A stretch of DNA of 64,000 nucleotides, from assembly GCA_021186555.1 (NCBI GenBank), contig JAJKFL010000012.1, positions 25,277,710 to 25,341,709 of the forward strand. The letters are read 5' to 3'. The notes below the pieces were generated by a model. That model searched no databases. It worked only from the letters and a program-made list of their open reading frames with translations, and had not been told where the DNA came from. Within the stretch, counting starts at the first letter, position 1. Each line of letters begins with the position of its first letter. Both the position numbers and the translations under genes were made by a program. The DNA comes from Reticulitermes speratus. Lineage: Eukaryota; Arthropoda; Insecta; Blattodea; Rhinotermitidae. Below are positions 11,509 through 22,930 of this stretch, piece after piece.

Positions 11509-13665
11509 GTACCGCGCAGTAAACACACTCCGTCTCCGTTATAAAAAACAGTCAGTTAATGCTGTACAGTGAAATAATCGCTGTTTGTTCTGAGATCCAC
11601 ACAAAACACATAAATCCAGTCCGTACCGCGCAGTAAACACTCTCCGTCTCCGTTATACAAACCAGTCAGTTAATGTTGTACAGTGAAATAATCGCTGTTT
11701 GTTCTGAGATCCACACAAAACACATAAATCCAGTCCGTACCGCGCAGTAAACACTCTCCGTTATAAAAACCAGTCAGTTAATGCTGTACAGTGAAATAAT
11801 CGCTGTTTGTTCTGAGATCCACACAAAACACATAAATACAGTCCGTACCGCGCAGTAAACACACTCCGTCTCAGTTATACAAACCAGTCAGTTAATGCTG
11901 TACAGTGAAATAATCGCTGTTTGTTCTGAGATCCACAGAAAACACATAAATACAGTCCGTACCGCGCAGTAAACACACTCCATCTCAGTTATACAAACCA
12001 GTCAGTTAATGCTGTACAGTGAAATAATCGCTGTTTGTTCTGAGATCCACACAAAACACATAAATACAGCTCGTACCGCGCAGTAAACACACTCCATCTC
12101 AGTTATACAAACCAGTCAGTTAATGCTGTACAGTGAAATAATCGCTGTTTGTTCTGAGATCCACACAAAACACATAAATACAGTTCGTACCGCGCAGTAA
12201 ACACACTCCATCTCAGTTATACAAACCAGTCAGTTAATGCTGTACAGTGAAATAATCGCTGTTTGTTCTGAGATCCACACAAAACACATAAATACAGTTC
12301 GTACCGCGCAGTAAACACACTCCATCTCAGTTATACAAACCAGTCAGTTAATGTTGTACAGTGAAATAATCGCTGTTTGTTCTGAGATCCACACAAAACA
12401 CATAAATACAGTTCGTACCGCGCAGTAAACACACTCCGTCTCAGTTATACAAACCAGTCAGTTAATGCTGTACAGTGAAATAATCGCTGTTTGTTCTGAG
12501 ATCCACACAAAACACATAAATACAGTTCGTACCGCGCAGTAAACACACTCCGTCTCAGTTATACAAACCAGTCAGTTAATGCTGTACAGTGAAATAATCG
12601 CTGTTTGTTCTGAGATCCACACAAAACACATAAATACAGTTCGTACCGCGCAGTAAACACACTCCGTCTCGGTTATACAAACCAGTCAGTTAATGCTGTA
12701 CAGTGAAATAATCGCTGTTTGTTCTGAGATCCACACAAAACACATAAATACAGTTCGTACCGCGCAGTAAACACACTCCGTCTCAGTTATACAAACCAGT
12801 CAGTTAATGCTGTACAGTGAAATAATCGCTGTTTGTTCTGAGATCCACACAAAACACATAAATACAGTCCGTACCGCGCAGTAAACACACTCCGTCTCAG
12901 TTATACAAACCAGTCAGTTAATGCTGTACAGTGAAATAATCGCTGTTTGTTCTGAGATCCACACAAAACACATAAATACAGTCCGTACCGCGCAGTAAAC
13001 ACACTCCGTCTCAGTTATACAAACCAGTCAGTTAATGTTGTACAGTGAAATAATCGCTGTTTGTTCTGAGATCCACACAAAACACATAAATACAGTCCGT
13101 ACCGCGCAGTAAACACACTCCGTCTCAGTTATACAAACCAGTCAGTTAATGTTGTACAGTGAAATAATCGCTGTTTGTTCTGAGATCCACACAAAACACA
13201 TAAATACAGTCCGTACCGCGCAGTAAACACACTCCGTCTCAGTTATACAAACCAGTCAGTTAATGTTGTACAGTGAAATAATCGCTGTTTGTTCTGAGAT
13301 CCACACAAAACACATAAATACAGTCCGTACCGCGCAGTAAACACACTCCGTCTCAGTTATACAAACCAGTCAGTTAATGCTGTACAGTGAAATAATCGCT
13401 GTTTGTTCTGAGATCCACACAAAACACATAAATACAGTCCGTACCGCGCAGTAAACACACTCCGTCTCAGTTATACAAACCAGTCAGTTAATGTTGTACA
13501 GTGAAATAATCGCTGTTTGTTCTGAGATCCACACAAAACACATAAATACAGTCCGTACCGCGCAGTAAACACACTCCGTCTCAGTTATACAAACCTGTCA
13601 GTTAATGTTGTACAGTGAAATAATCGCTGTTTGTTCTGAGATCCACACAAAACACATAAATACAC
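11509..13665. repeat. 114-bp tandem array, 19 copies
   Basis: GTACCGCGCAGTAAACAC recurs at 11509, 11623, 11737 and 11845, then every 114 bp to 13555; the third unit is 6 bp shorter. Units are very similar, differing at a few positions (CTCCGTCTC against CTCCATCTC, ATGCTG against ATGTTG). Neighbouring units tend to share variants, as expected of unequal exchange. No long open frame exists. The sequence right of the array (GGCAGAACGTAGAATTGTTG) is also found beside a single-copy relative at 40908-41090. Confidence 0.97.
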
Positions 13666-13745
13666 TGTGTGGGCAGAACGTAGAATTGTTGAATGTTAAA
13701 CATGGCGGTACGTATAGTAACCATGGGCTTTAAAGGGTAAATATT
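13666..13745. mobile_element. flank of the 114-bp array, homologous to 41020-41100
   Basis: GGCAGAACGTAGAATTGTTG, then GGCTTTAAAGGGTAA follow the array here and, with small changes, follow the single 114-bp-like unit at 40908. This points to a dispersed element of which the array unit is one part. Related scraps with TAGTAACC occur near 25815 and 52515. Confidence 0.55.
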
Positions 13746-14420
13746 GCAGTGAAGCAGAACAGAAGGTGCGTTTGAAGTTCAATATAAACATGAAAGCGCC
13801 TGCTATTATAAAAAAAAATAAAAACTACAAAACTAAAACTCGGATTATTTGCACGTTATAGTTACTTCCGGAAACAGTGAACTTTGTGTTTTGTGCTCGC
13901 ACAGCCTCGTGTGGTAAGTGGTAAGCAGCTGCGTCGGTTAGGTATTAATTGGTAACGTTGCGGCCCTTTGTCTCTGTTTTTGTAATCAGGAGTAATTGTG
14001 AAAACAAAGGAACCCTAAACGTTGTTTTTCTATTGCGCATTTACGCGACTTTTCGCCCGAGTACATTTTGTGAATAATATATTGAGTTTGTGCAAGGTAT
14101 GTACATGAAGAAAGAGAGATTGGTACAACATTTTGATACCAAATCTCAAAGGCACAAAGTACGTAATGATTCTGAGGTAAATTTCGAAGGCGTATTCAAA
14201 AGTTCCCGAACTCGCCGCTGTGACCGAGAGCGACAAGTAATTCAGCTTTCTTCCACTGCCTGCGCTAGTATCTTCTGAGTCGGTGTAGCAAGTTTTGCAT
14301 CCATAACCCTCAGCATTGTTTGTCAACCGATATTTATTTTTATGCGTGTTGATTGTGGTCCTCTATTTTACAGTGGTTAATTTTAAGGGACTGTACATTT
14401 TGTTTGAGATTTGCTTCAGA
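13746..14420. other. unassigned sequence
   Basis: No recognisable gene or repeat. Complementary open frames at 14030-14326 (minus) and 14090-14278 (plus) have no family resemblance. Confidence 0.4.
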
Positions 14421-14707
14421 CTCGGCGAAAACGGCCACACTAAATTATGAAGTTCTCAAAACAGCTTTCAGTGACAGTGTCATGGGGGAAACATGGGGAA
14501 ATTTCCGTTGATGATTATGAGCCTCCAGGTCACCCCTCCGCAGATCGCACAAAAGAAAATGCGGAGAATATTTGCAAAATGGCCAACGGAGCCCGATGCA
14601 GTAGCATTTCGGCAACCGCTGACTAGCGGATTTGAAGGCAGGACTTGTGCATGAGGTCGATCTCCTCGAGGGGTTTGCCTTTGCTGTTCACCGCTGAGCA
14701 GAATGAA
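14421..14707 (+). pseudogene. mariner-like transposase N-terminal remnant
   Basis: Reading across frameshifts: LGENGHTKL (14421-14447), YEVLKTAFSDSVMGE (from 14446), VDDYEPPGHPSADRTKEN and NICKMANGARCSSIS, then a stop, and further on DLCMRSISSRGLPLLFTAEQ. The F/L-G-E-N-G-H-T, YE-L-K-AF and DDxE-x-xGHPS blocks, and a final LTxEQ-like motif, match the DNA-binding half of mariner-type transposases. At least two frame changes and stops show it is dead. No terminal repeats were found, so it is an old fragment. Confidence 0.7.
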
Positions 14708-15272
14708 GGGATATTTTGGCTGGAACTGGCTGCGGTATCTAGTTACGCGCCTGATTTGGTCGATTATAGTTTTTACTTATATATGACAGTGAAAGTACAG
14801 CTACGAGATCTTTTTTCCGGGGTGTCCCTGAAATTCAGAACCAATTACTGACCGTCCTGTACACGATTCCAAAAAGTTCCAGTCGTGTTTCCCTCAGTGG
14901 CAGAAACTATGGATCTGTAGCATGAATTCGGAAGAGGACGACGCTAAAAGGAGACAAAACGACAGACGACAAATTAAAATTTAGGCGTATATTTCAATAT
15001 CGAGTCTGTCCAGAAAGTTTCGAATACGTCCCGTACGACGTGAGAGTAATATAAAAATACGTCTTACGCAAATGGTTTGTGAATTGAAGGGAATTGTTAA
15101 GTTGTGATAAAGTTTGACTGTTGGGTTGCGTAGTGTCGATTGTGGTCTTACAGATGTTCAGCAACGGACAAATTTCATGTACAGCTAAACGCTGTTCCAA
15201 GGAAGAACCTAGCTGTTAGTGACAATGCCGTGATGGTACATTAATCACTGTATAATGTGACGGAGCCACATG
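14708..15272. other. unassigned sequence
   Basis: Downstream of the mariner remnant; may include further decayed transposon sequence, but no frame could be followed. Confidence 0.35.
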
Positions 15273-15580
15273 CTTCTAAGTAAAGGTAAAGGTAAAGGTA
15301 AAACAGGTCACGAAGGCCCAGAGGGGCAGTAGAGATATAGCTCTACTCTTTCTTTAACCCTGGCACTAGGTGAGGGTGGGTGGTTAACTCCACGCCCCAG
15401 CCGCTTTACCCCCGGGAAAGAGACCCGGTACCCATTGTATAGGAGGCTGGGTAGGCCCCAGGGCCGGTCTGGACGCGTGCGGAATATCTCGCCCCCATCG
15501 GGATTCGATCCCCAGACCGTCCAGCCCGTAGCGAGTCGCTATACCGACTGAGCTATCGCGGCCCACAGTCCTTTTAAGTA
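15273..15580 (-). mobile_element. tRNA-derived SINE, family B (copy 2) with target duplication
   Basis: Same head and body as 10101-10380; the B box lies in CGGGGATCGAATCCCGATG. The left end is a run of AAGGTA repeats, the minus-strand 3' tail. Flanks CTTCTAAGTA (15273-15282) and CTTTTAAGTA (15571-15580) differ at one base and form a 10-bp target duplication. Confidence 0.88.
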
Positions 15581-16229
15581 TTCGTTTCAAAATACGCTGT
15601 CTATTAAGAACTCCCGCCTTGTTGTTCATTTGCCTCACCATGTCTGCCTGCCTGTGTGTATGTATGTATGTACGTAAAGTTTTATTGGACCAATAATTAC
15701 AGATTTACTTGTCGGCCGAACATCAAATAAACTTCTCTGTTTTGAATCCTTTACATATTTTCCGTTGCCTTATTGGACATTTTTATCCATATAAAACCCC
15801 CACATTACGGCCGGAGCGCTGCACAGGCGGTCCGAAATAGATCCATTCATGCAGCCTTCAGATAGGCAGGCTCGCCCAGCTAATCTGTGGACGCCATAAC
15901 TAACTTTGCCTGTATGCCGTGGATTTGGCGGACTCCAGATCAAAACCCCATAGACTTATAGAAAGAAGTTACGCGGTGAAGCAGCATTTACTTAAAAATA
16001 CCATATGCAGTGAAAAACCAAACCCATGTCTGTCGCTTTATGATGTGAGGAAAATGGACGACAAGCCTCTGCAGTGTCGAAAGTAAGAATATGTTGAAAG
16101 TCAGGGTAAATTCACTTTACGTCAGGCATGTGACACTGGCAGGTGCGTGGACCGCACAGAACTGAGAGGGTTGAGGTTGGGCCGCAAAATTACGAAAATA
16201 CGTAGACAGGTGTAAATCCATAAACACAG
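15581..16229. other. unassigned; short TGTA microsatellite at 15656-15675
   Basis: Nothing beyond the minor tetranucleotide run is recognised. Confidence 0.35.
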
Positions 16230-16542
16230 CACGTTAAAAGGAAAAGGGTAAAGGTCACCCTATAACAGGTCACGAAGGCCCAGAGGGGGTATAGAGGTAT
16301 AGCTGTACTCTTTTTTTTAACCTCGGCGCTAGATGGGGGTGGATGGTCAACGCCACTCCCCGGCCGCTTTACCCCCGGGAAAGACCCGGTAACCATTGTA
16401 CAGGAGGCTGGGTGGGCCCCAGGGCCGGTCTGGATGGGTGCGGAAAATCTCGCCCCCACCGGGATTCGATCCCCGGACCGTCCAGCTCGTAGCGAGTCGC
16501 TATACCGACTGAGCTATCTCGGCCCACAAATATACCACGTTA
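16230..16542 (-). mobile_element. tRNA-derived SINE, family B (copy 3) with target duplication
   Basis: Element 16237-16535, flanked by CACGTTA at 16230-16236 and 16536-16542. Head AGCTCAGTCGGTATAGCG and a B box in CCGGGGATCGAATCCCGG on the minus strand. A continuous minus frame across the body (16190-16459) is incidental. Confidence 0.88.
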
Positions 16543-16987
16543 CCATAAATAAAATAGTATTTTGTTACATACAAATGGAAATAAAAAAAAACAAGAGTCA
16601 AAATTAGGTTATCTAATCGGATGCTGATATAATAACTAGCCTCAATACAATATATTTTACATAAATTTAAAAGATTTAAAAGTTCGTTAGTAACGACAAG
16701 TGACTGTCTGCTTGTCGTGATTATTCGGCGCCCTTGTTTAATTTAATGGGTGACAGATATTTCTCACACACGTGTTTGCTACCAAACGTCACACGTGTTT
16801 GCGAAGCGAATTGGAAACTTGGTACGAATAAATATATGCTGAGATAGGTAAGTACAGAATTTCAACATTCAGAGTCACTAAAATATTCTTGTTAAACTGA
16901 ATCACAGTGCAAATCTATCAAATTTAGTTATGCATCTTCGTCCGCTACTTCAGCATCAAAATTATAATATGCAGTGAACGGGTTACG

Positions 16988-17145
16988 TTACAGTATGGCG
17001 TATGTGGGCGGGGGAGTATGGTGGAGCCGCCCCGGGCGGCAGAGTTCAAGGGCAAGAATATTAGCGGCAAGATGCGTATTTTAAATTAAAAATCTTTTTT
17101 TCTGCGCTCAAAGAATTTTAAATTATTCTGAAAGAAACCCAGCTA
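16988..17145. mobile_element. left part of an inverted-repeat element related to 19452-19955
   Basis: GGTGGAGCCGCCCCGGGCGGCAG, then a run through CTGCGCTCAAAGAATTTTAAATTATT matches the start of the better copy at 19463-19580. The right half is not seen. Confidence 0.5.
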
Positions 17146-19451
17146 GCCCACTGCCTCCCACCGTTCAACATATTTCCCTGTGATCCATCATAATTTTAAG
17201 TTTCAGCTGTTGCTCTGTCTTCGACTTGTTGATGTTCACGCCCTCTCATCATCGAAATTCTGTGTGCATATTTCTGTCATCCATCTACTTTGGAGTTTGG
17301 ACATTTAATAATTGGTGAAATTAAACAAAACAAATTCTACAAAAAACCGAAACTAAATTTGGCACAGTTCCCACAGTTTAGTCTAAGGATGACTTAACGT
17401 AGTTGCTGTCTTTAAATAAAAACTGCAGACTTCTCGGCTTCTCTGCAATTGATCGTTACAAAACCTGGTCACCTTACACACAGGTAATGTGCAACACCTT
17501 GCAAACAATCCTGCCAGTGCAGACGTTCATTACCCTAGCAGTACTAAGTGAAATACGTAACTGACATCTGTCATTTGGTTATGTCCCAAACTGTCAAGTA
17601 GTTCTGAATGTAAATGGAAGGCTAAACTATGGAATGTGAATTTGTAGCACGTTGAATACGCTATGTAGTGACTGACTGTTAAGTTGTGTAACGACGATGT
17701 TTCAACTGCAGCGGATATGTGGCTTACGATAACGAGAAATACAATGTGAACGGTGATTAGATAAGGAATTGCTAAGAGGCAGTCGCGGTTGATTGGCAAG
17801 CGGACATAGTTTACTGTTGCAGCATTCATGTGTAGAAGCTGAGGAAAGGCACGAAACTTCCAAAGGTCGAAACACTGCACCCCCCCCCCCCCCCCCGCCC
17901 CACCAATACAAGTCATGGTCATTACCTCTGCTATAAAGTATTACGAGAGACAGTAGTTTTTCAAGGTTCGCATGCGCCAATAACTTTTAATTATGTCCAG
18001 TTACATTCTCATAGTATTACTCCGTAAGATATAGTTCCCCCTTCCATTACAATTTCTGTATGTGTAATATCCTTCCACAGCAAGTGACAGCATGTTACAA
18101 ATTCCCCCCATTGTTGTGAAGCAGAAAATCGTTCCTACCGAATGCGAGCTCTTTTGCAGCAAGGCTTCCCCAACAGAGCAAGCAAACTGCATAGACAGCA
18201 GCAGCGACACAGCCTGTGGCGTTGATCGTGTTTATCGCTGCTATTGCTGATCCTGTAACGTACCAGGTGGCTGTACTGCGCTAATCAAAAGACGTTTAGT
18301 ATATCATGTGTACGAGCAACTGTTTAAAAAATTGCAAACGTGAGAAATGTAAACAGGACGTATTTGCGGGCGTCGGTTTTCCATCAGCTCTTTACTAAGA
18401 ACGTTTATTTCACAATTTAAATGATGTTTGAAAGGTTGCATGCTTATGTAAACTGGCTAGGCTCAAGTAGTTAGTGATTCGAGGGAGGACAGCGAGAGAC
18501 GCGGAGTGATACATGTTCGTGGTAGACTATTTCAGTTACGGAAATAATGCGGCAGGAGTTTCTTGTTCTGTGTTTGTTGCATTGTGCAGTTAAATCGGTT
18601 GCTTGTTCGTGCAAAGTAAATCAGGCGTAAGGTTTAATAATAAGTTATTCTTCTGTGACAGTTGTCATAGCGAATTGCATTGAAGATTCAATGTAAATTA
18701 TGTTTGAGTTCGTCGGCCATAGAGATGCAGTATGTACACGTGTGTGCGTTTGTGTGTCGAATAGGCAAGATGTCTGTCGGGCAGAATGTTCTGGGGGTAT
18801 TACGAAGGAACCTAACAAATTTGAACAAAATAGTGAAGTTAATGGTTTCTAATTTCTCGAAGATGATGAGCTGTTAAGTGAAACTGCTTCAGTGATTTAA
18901 GATGTGACGTTTGGTGTTTAAAGCAAATAGTGTAAAGCAGCAGCGACTTGTATTAGTCCAAATATCGCTGGAAACGGGGGGCAAATTCAAGGACAGGATA
19001 AGGAACACACAGAAGGCAGGTATGGTCTTCAGAATATTACTAACTTGTTTAAATTGTTATTCTTAGTGAGTGGGAAGTGACCAGATATTTTGAACAAGTA
19101 AGTTACCTGAGTTGAAAGATTTTAATTGTGTCGATATTTGAAACATGCAGCCTGTGTGCATTACTGGACAACAGAGTTATTGTGATCAGCTTTAGAAACA
19201 GCCGGTGATTATGTGGAGTCTTTGTACAGAAGTATGACGTAGTTTGCTGAGTTGTTTGTGCACACAGTACTAGACTTCCTCAGATGTTACGTTTGTAGTA
19301 GCTTATGTGTCGTGGCGGTAAATGTAGAGTGCTTCGCCAGTTCTGACAATGCTTGATCCATTACACCCTTATTTCGCTGGTCACTGACCATTTTCTGAAG
19401 TATCATTAATGTACACGTTGTCTCGGGAGTGGACTGAAATCCCCAAACATC
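17146..19451. other. unassigned sequence with one poly-C tract
   Basis: A pure C run of about 17 bases lies at 17880-17896. No repeat family, tRNA or protein domain was recognised in more than 2 kb. Open frames at 17530-17980 and 18001-18210 (minus) and 18680-18877 (plus) are unremarkable. This is one of the larger stretches that could hide a host regulatory region or exon, but nothing supports that. Confidence 0.35.
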
Positions 19452-19955
19452 AGTGTGCTATAGGGGGGGGGGGGGGTGACGAGTGATGTGGCCGCCTCCG
19501 GAGGCAGAGTCCAAGGGGCGACAAAATGAGTGTTTTAAAAAAATATTTGATTTTATGCGCTCAAAAATTTTAAATTATTGAGAATAAAGGAAAACTCAAT
19601 GCCGATCCCTGTGGCCGTGCGGTCTAAGGCGTGGGTCTTCGGCCGCTCGCTTACTAGGATCGTGGGTTCGAATCCCACCAGGGGCATGGATGTCTGTCTG
19701 TTGTGAGTGTTGTGTGTTGTCAGGTAGAGGTCTCTGCGTCGGGCTGATCACTCGTCCAGAGGAGTCCTACCGACTGTGGTGTGTCTCAAATGTGTGTGAC
19801 CATGAAACCTGAACGAAACGAGGAGGCCCAGGCCCATATAAGGCTGTAGAGCCATAAAGAAAAAGGAAAACTTAATAATTGTGATTTTTTAAAGTACTCG
19901 TTTCTGTCAGTGGCGGCCATAGTGGTTACTCGCCCCGGGTGTGAGCAAACCTAGT
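19452..19955. mobile_element. inverted-repeat DNA element split by a SINE
   Basis: The left end carries a G run then GTGACGAGTGATGTGGCCGCC (about 19470-19499). The right end, inverted, gives GGGGCGAGTAACCACTATGGCCGCC (about 19912-19945). The element between them is interrupted at 19601-19861 by a Leu-like SINE. A partial sister copy is at 16988-17145. No transposase is present and the superfamily is unclear. Confidence 0.5.
19586..19876 (+). mobile_element. tRNA-derived SINE, Leu-like head, with 15-bp target duplication
   Basis: The head has GTGGCCGTGCGGTCTAAGGC (A box), a long variable-arm region and GTGGGTTCGAATCCCACC (B box), as in tRNA-Leu or tRNA-Ser. The body includes GGTCTCTGCGTCGGGCTGAT and the 3' end GGAGGCCCAGGCCCATATAA. 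Flanks AAAGGAAAACTCAAT (19586-19600) and AAAGGAAAACTTAAT (19862-19876) differ at one base. Other copies are at 36787-36975 and 52208-52455 (both minus). Confidence 0.92.
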
Positions 19956-20539
19956 TCTGACACTGCAAACTCCGACCCAGTTGTAAACAATCTGACACAG
20001 GGTGTTGCTCTGTGTCATCGTCTTCTAGCAGCAGATGATTCCGTCTTTGACATTTTTGGATTTGTTATTTAAATTGTATTTAATTGGCAATAATTTAACT
20101 ACTGCTACATAAAAGTTTCATCAAAAATACATATTATCTAACCAGTCTTTCTGTAGCTACAGTCACATTCCTACACTTTAAGACAGTCTGTAAGGAACTA
20201 ACAGCAATATGCAACGCGCCTGCGCAGTCGTATAACCTCTCAACAACGGAGCATTCACGCAGCCATGCCTTTAGGCGATCGTTTGATAATGTAAGAATGC
20301 ACTGAAAATACATAAAAATGCTAAGTTTCGCTCCACAGTTTCTTAGCCGATTTTACGATCTTATCGAATCGAATGTTCCTGTTTCTAAATTGTAGTATTC
20401 GGTCCGTATTCATACTGTATTTGGAGACGTTTCGCGGAGCGCCAGTATTACACATCTGTCTGCCTTCAGGAATTAAACATCTAATCAATGCAAGATTGGA
20501 TACTTCTAGCTGTAAACGGTCGCATTGATGCCATTTGCA
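19956..20539. other. unassigned sequence
   Basis: No feature was recognised. Confidence 0.4.
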
Positions 20540-20750
20540 CTAACTTTTTTTTTGTGCTGGATAAATTTATATATTATTTATTACTGCAAGTGGGTGTACA
20601 CCCGGTGGCAGTGGTACTACAGTGACACATAACACAGAATAACATACATCACAAAAATTAACACACAACACACAAAACAATACATAACACACAAATTTAC
20701 AGAAACAATAAAACACACATACTACAAAAAAAAGTAGCTAAGCCTAACAA
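20540..20750 (-). mobile_element. possible LINE 3' end
   Basis: On the minus strand a GT-rich stretch leads into CCACTGCCACCGGGTGTACA, then CTTGCAGTAATAAATAATAT, which resembles a retrotransposon 3' UTR with a TAA-type tail. No coding part is visible upstream, so this is only a suggestion. Confidence 0.35.
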
Positions 20751-21052
20751 AAAAAAACCTAACGTAGATGAATCAGAGTTAAAAATAATTAGGTATACAA
20801 AGCAATTTGGCCTTTTGGAAACTAAACAATGGGATAATATTTTCGCATTTATTGCTCCCTACTATCCGACAAGCATTGCTTTGAAATATTGTATAGAAAT
20901 ATTGGTTTATTTTCTGCACAACAATATTTTATTTTATTATATTATAATTTATGTAAACAAAACAATTATGACAAATTATCTCCTAATTATATATATGTTA
21001 TGCAGACAAATGTACACTGTTTTATGTTATTTAACACAATTTTATTAAATGT

Positions 21053-21098
21053 TGCCCAACATGTTTCTAGCCTATATAAGGCTCATCTTCAGGGGCTC
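21053..21098 (-). ncRNA. hammerhead ribozyme-like motif
   Basis: Minus strand: GCCC, CTGAAGA, T, GAGCC-TTATATA-GGCT, A, GAAACATGTT, GGGC. CTGAAGA fits CUGANGA, stem II and GAAA are in place, GCCC/GGGC can form stem I, and the palindrome ACATGT sits where stem III would be, followed by T as the cleavage-site base. Minimal palindromic stem III is a known feature of Penelope-associated hammerheads that act as dimers. Activity here is inferred and untested. Confidence 0.55.
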
Positions 21099-21219
21099 TT
21101 TTGTTGAAATTACAACAGCTATATTATTGGTATATAAAATTCTTAAAAAGCCGTTAGATGTATTTGGTTATCTGTACCGGTCATGCTGCTTTCACTATAG
21201 ATTAGTTAGAGGCCTATTT

Positions 21220-21252
21220 CTACATGTTTCTACCTCTATAGGTCATCTTCAA
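21220..21252 (-). ncRNA. degenerate hammerhead-like motif
   Basis: Minus strand TTGAAGA, an ACCT/AGGT hairpin, GAAACATGTAG. The first consensus base is changed to T and stem I is weak. It lies 170 bp from the better motif at 21053, in the same orientation. Confidence 0.35.
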
Positions 21253-21493
21253 GTTATTGTAAAGTGTAATGAGGAGTTTGGTGGCATGTTTTACTGACAT
21301 GACAACTGCTGTTCGTGATGCGTTGCCTGTACTAGATTGTATTGCAAGTTCCTTGTTTTCCCGTGTTTTTTTTTTCGCTTTGTGCGAGTATTGTGTCAAA
21401 AATCTTTTGGGGCTTTTGTTGTGACTCACTGATAGGTTTAGTTTATAGGTGTTTGGGTTAGTTTGCTGAGTTGTATTATATGGAGATTGTTCT

Positions 21494-22930
21494 CTACTGT
21501 CCTTGATATCTGTTCCCTTTGTTTCGTGATGTGCAGTGTGTCCATCGTGTTGTCTGTTGTGCCATGTGTACGGTTTGTGATGTGTTCGTGATGTGCAGTG
21601 TGTCCATCGTATTGTCTGTTGTGTCATGTGTACGGTTTGTGATGTGTTCGTGATGTACAGTGTGTCCATCGTGTTGTCTGTTGTGCCCATGTGTACGGTT
21701 TGTGATGTGTTCGTGATGTGCAGCGTGTCCATCGTGTTGTCTGTGTGCCATGTGTACTGTTTGTGATGTGTTCGTGATGTGCAGTCGTGTCCATCGTGTT
21801 GTCTGTTGTGCCATGTGTACGGTTTGTGATGTGTTCGTGATGTGCAGTGTGTCCATCGTGTTGTCTGTTGTGCCATGTGTACGGTTTGTGATGTGTTCGT
21901 GATGTGCAGCGTGTCCATCGTGTTGTCTGTTGTGCCATGTGTACGTTTGTGATGTGTTCGTGATGTGCAGCGTGTCCATCGTGTTGTCTGTTGTGCCATG
22001 TGTACGGTTTGTGATGTGTTCGTGATGTGCAGCGTGTCCATCGTGTTGTCTGTTGTGCCATGTGTACGGTTTGTGATGTGTTCGTGATGTGCAGCGTGTC
22101 CATCGTGTTGTCTGTTGTGCCATGTGTACGGTTTGTGATGTGTTCGTGATGTGCAGCGTGTCCATCGTGTTGTCTGTTGTGCCATGTGTACGGTTTGTGA
22201 TGTGTTCGTGATGTGCAGTGTCCATCGTGTTGTCTGTTGTGCCATGTGTACGGTTTGTGATGTGTTCGTGATGTGCAGTGTGTCCATCGTGTTGTCTGTT
22301 GTGCCATGTGTACGGTTTGTGATGTGTTCGTGATGTGCAGCGTGTCCATCGTGTTGTCTGTTGTGCCATGTGTACGGTTTGTGATGTGTTCGTGATGTGC
22401 AGCGTGTCCATCGTGTTGTCTGTTGTGCCATGTGTACGGTTTGTGATGTGTTCGTGATGTGCAGCGTGTCCATCGTGTTGTCTGTTGTGCCATGTGTACG
22501 GTTTGTGATGTGTTCGTGATGTGCAGCGTGTCCATCGTGTTGTCTGTTGTGCCATGTGTACGGTTTGTGATGTGTTCGTGATGTGCAGCGTGTCCATCGT
22601 GTTGTCTGTTGTGCCATGTTGTGATCGTTTGTGATGTGCAGTCGTGTCCATCGTGTTGTCTGTTGTGCCATGTGTACGGTTTGTGATGTGTTCGTGATGT
22701 GCAGCGTGTCCATCGTGTTGTCTGTTGTGCCATGTGTAGGGTTTGTGATGTGTTCGTGATGTGCAGCGTGTCCATCGTGTTGTCTGTTGTGCCATGTGTA
22801 CGGTTTGTGATGCGTTCGTGATGTGCAGCGTGCCATCGTGTTGTCCTGTTGTGCATGTGTACGGTTTGTGATGTTGTTTCGTGATGTGCATCGTGTCCAT
22901 CGTGTTGTCTGTTGTGCCATGTGTACGTTT
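21494..22930. repeat. 62-bp minisatellite, about 23 copies
   Basis: CCATCGTGTTGTCTGTTGTG recurs at 62-bp spacing from 21542 (then 21604, 21666, 21729, 21791, 21853 and on). Occasional units have single-base gains or losses, most at the right edge (22790-22930). Because 62 is not divisible by three and the minus strand of the unit has no stop in any frame, three overlapping minus frames of 410 to 566 codons appear. They encode the same peptides cyclically and are not genes. Confidence 0.97.

Noticed and set aside
11509..13665. CRISPR array
   Set aside because: Units are contiguous 114-bp repeats without variable spacers, in a eukaryotic context.
15384..15641. 85-codon minus frame ([20 protein letters not shown])
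   Set aside because: A by-product of reading through the family B SINE; similar frames occur in the copies at 16190-16459 and 27747-28051.
19601..19685. tRNA-Leu gene
   Set aside because: It is the head of a SINE with a 15-bp target duplication and sister copies at 36787 and 52208.
21220..22920. Minus-strand frames of 410-566 codons rich in His, Thr and Arg
   Set aside because: All three frames are open because the 62-bp unit has no stop on that strand; the same peptides cycle through the frames.
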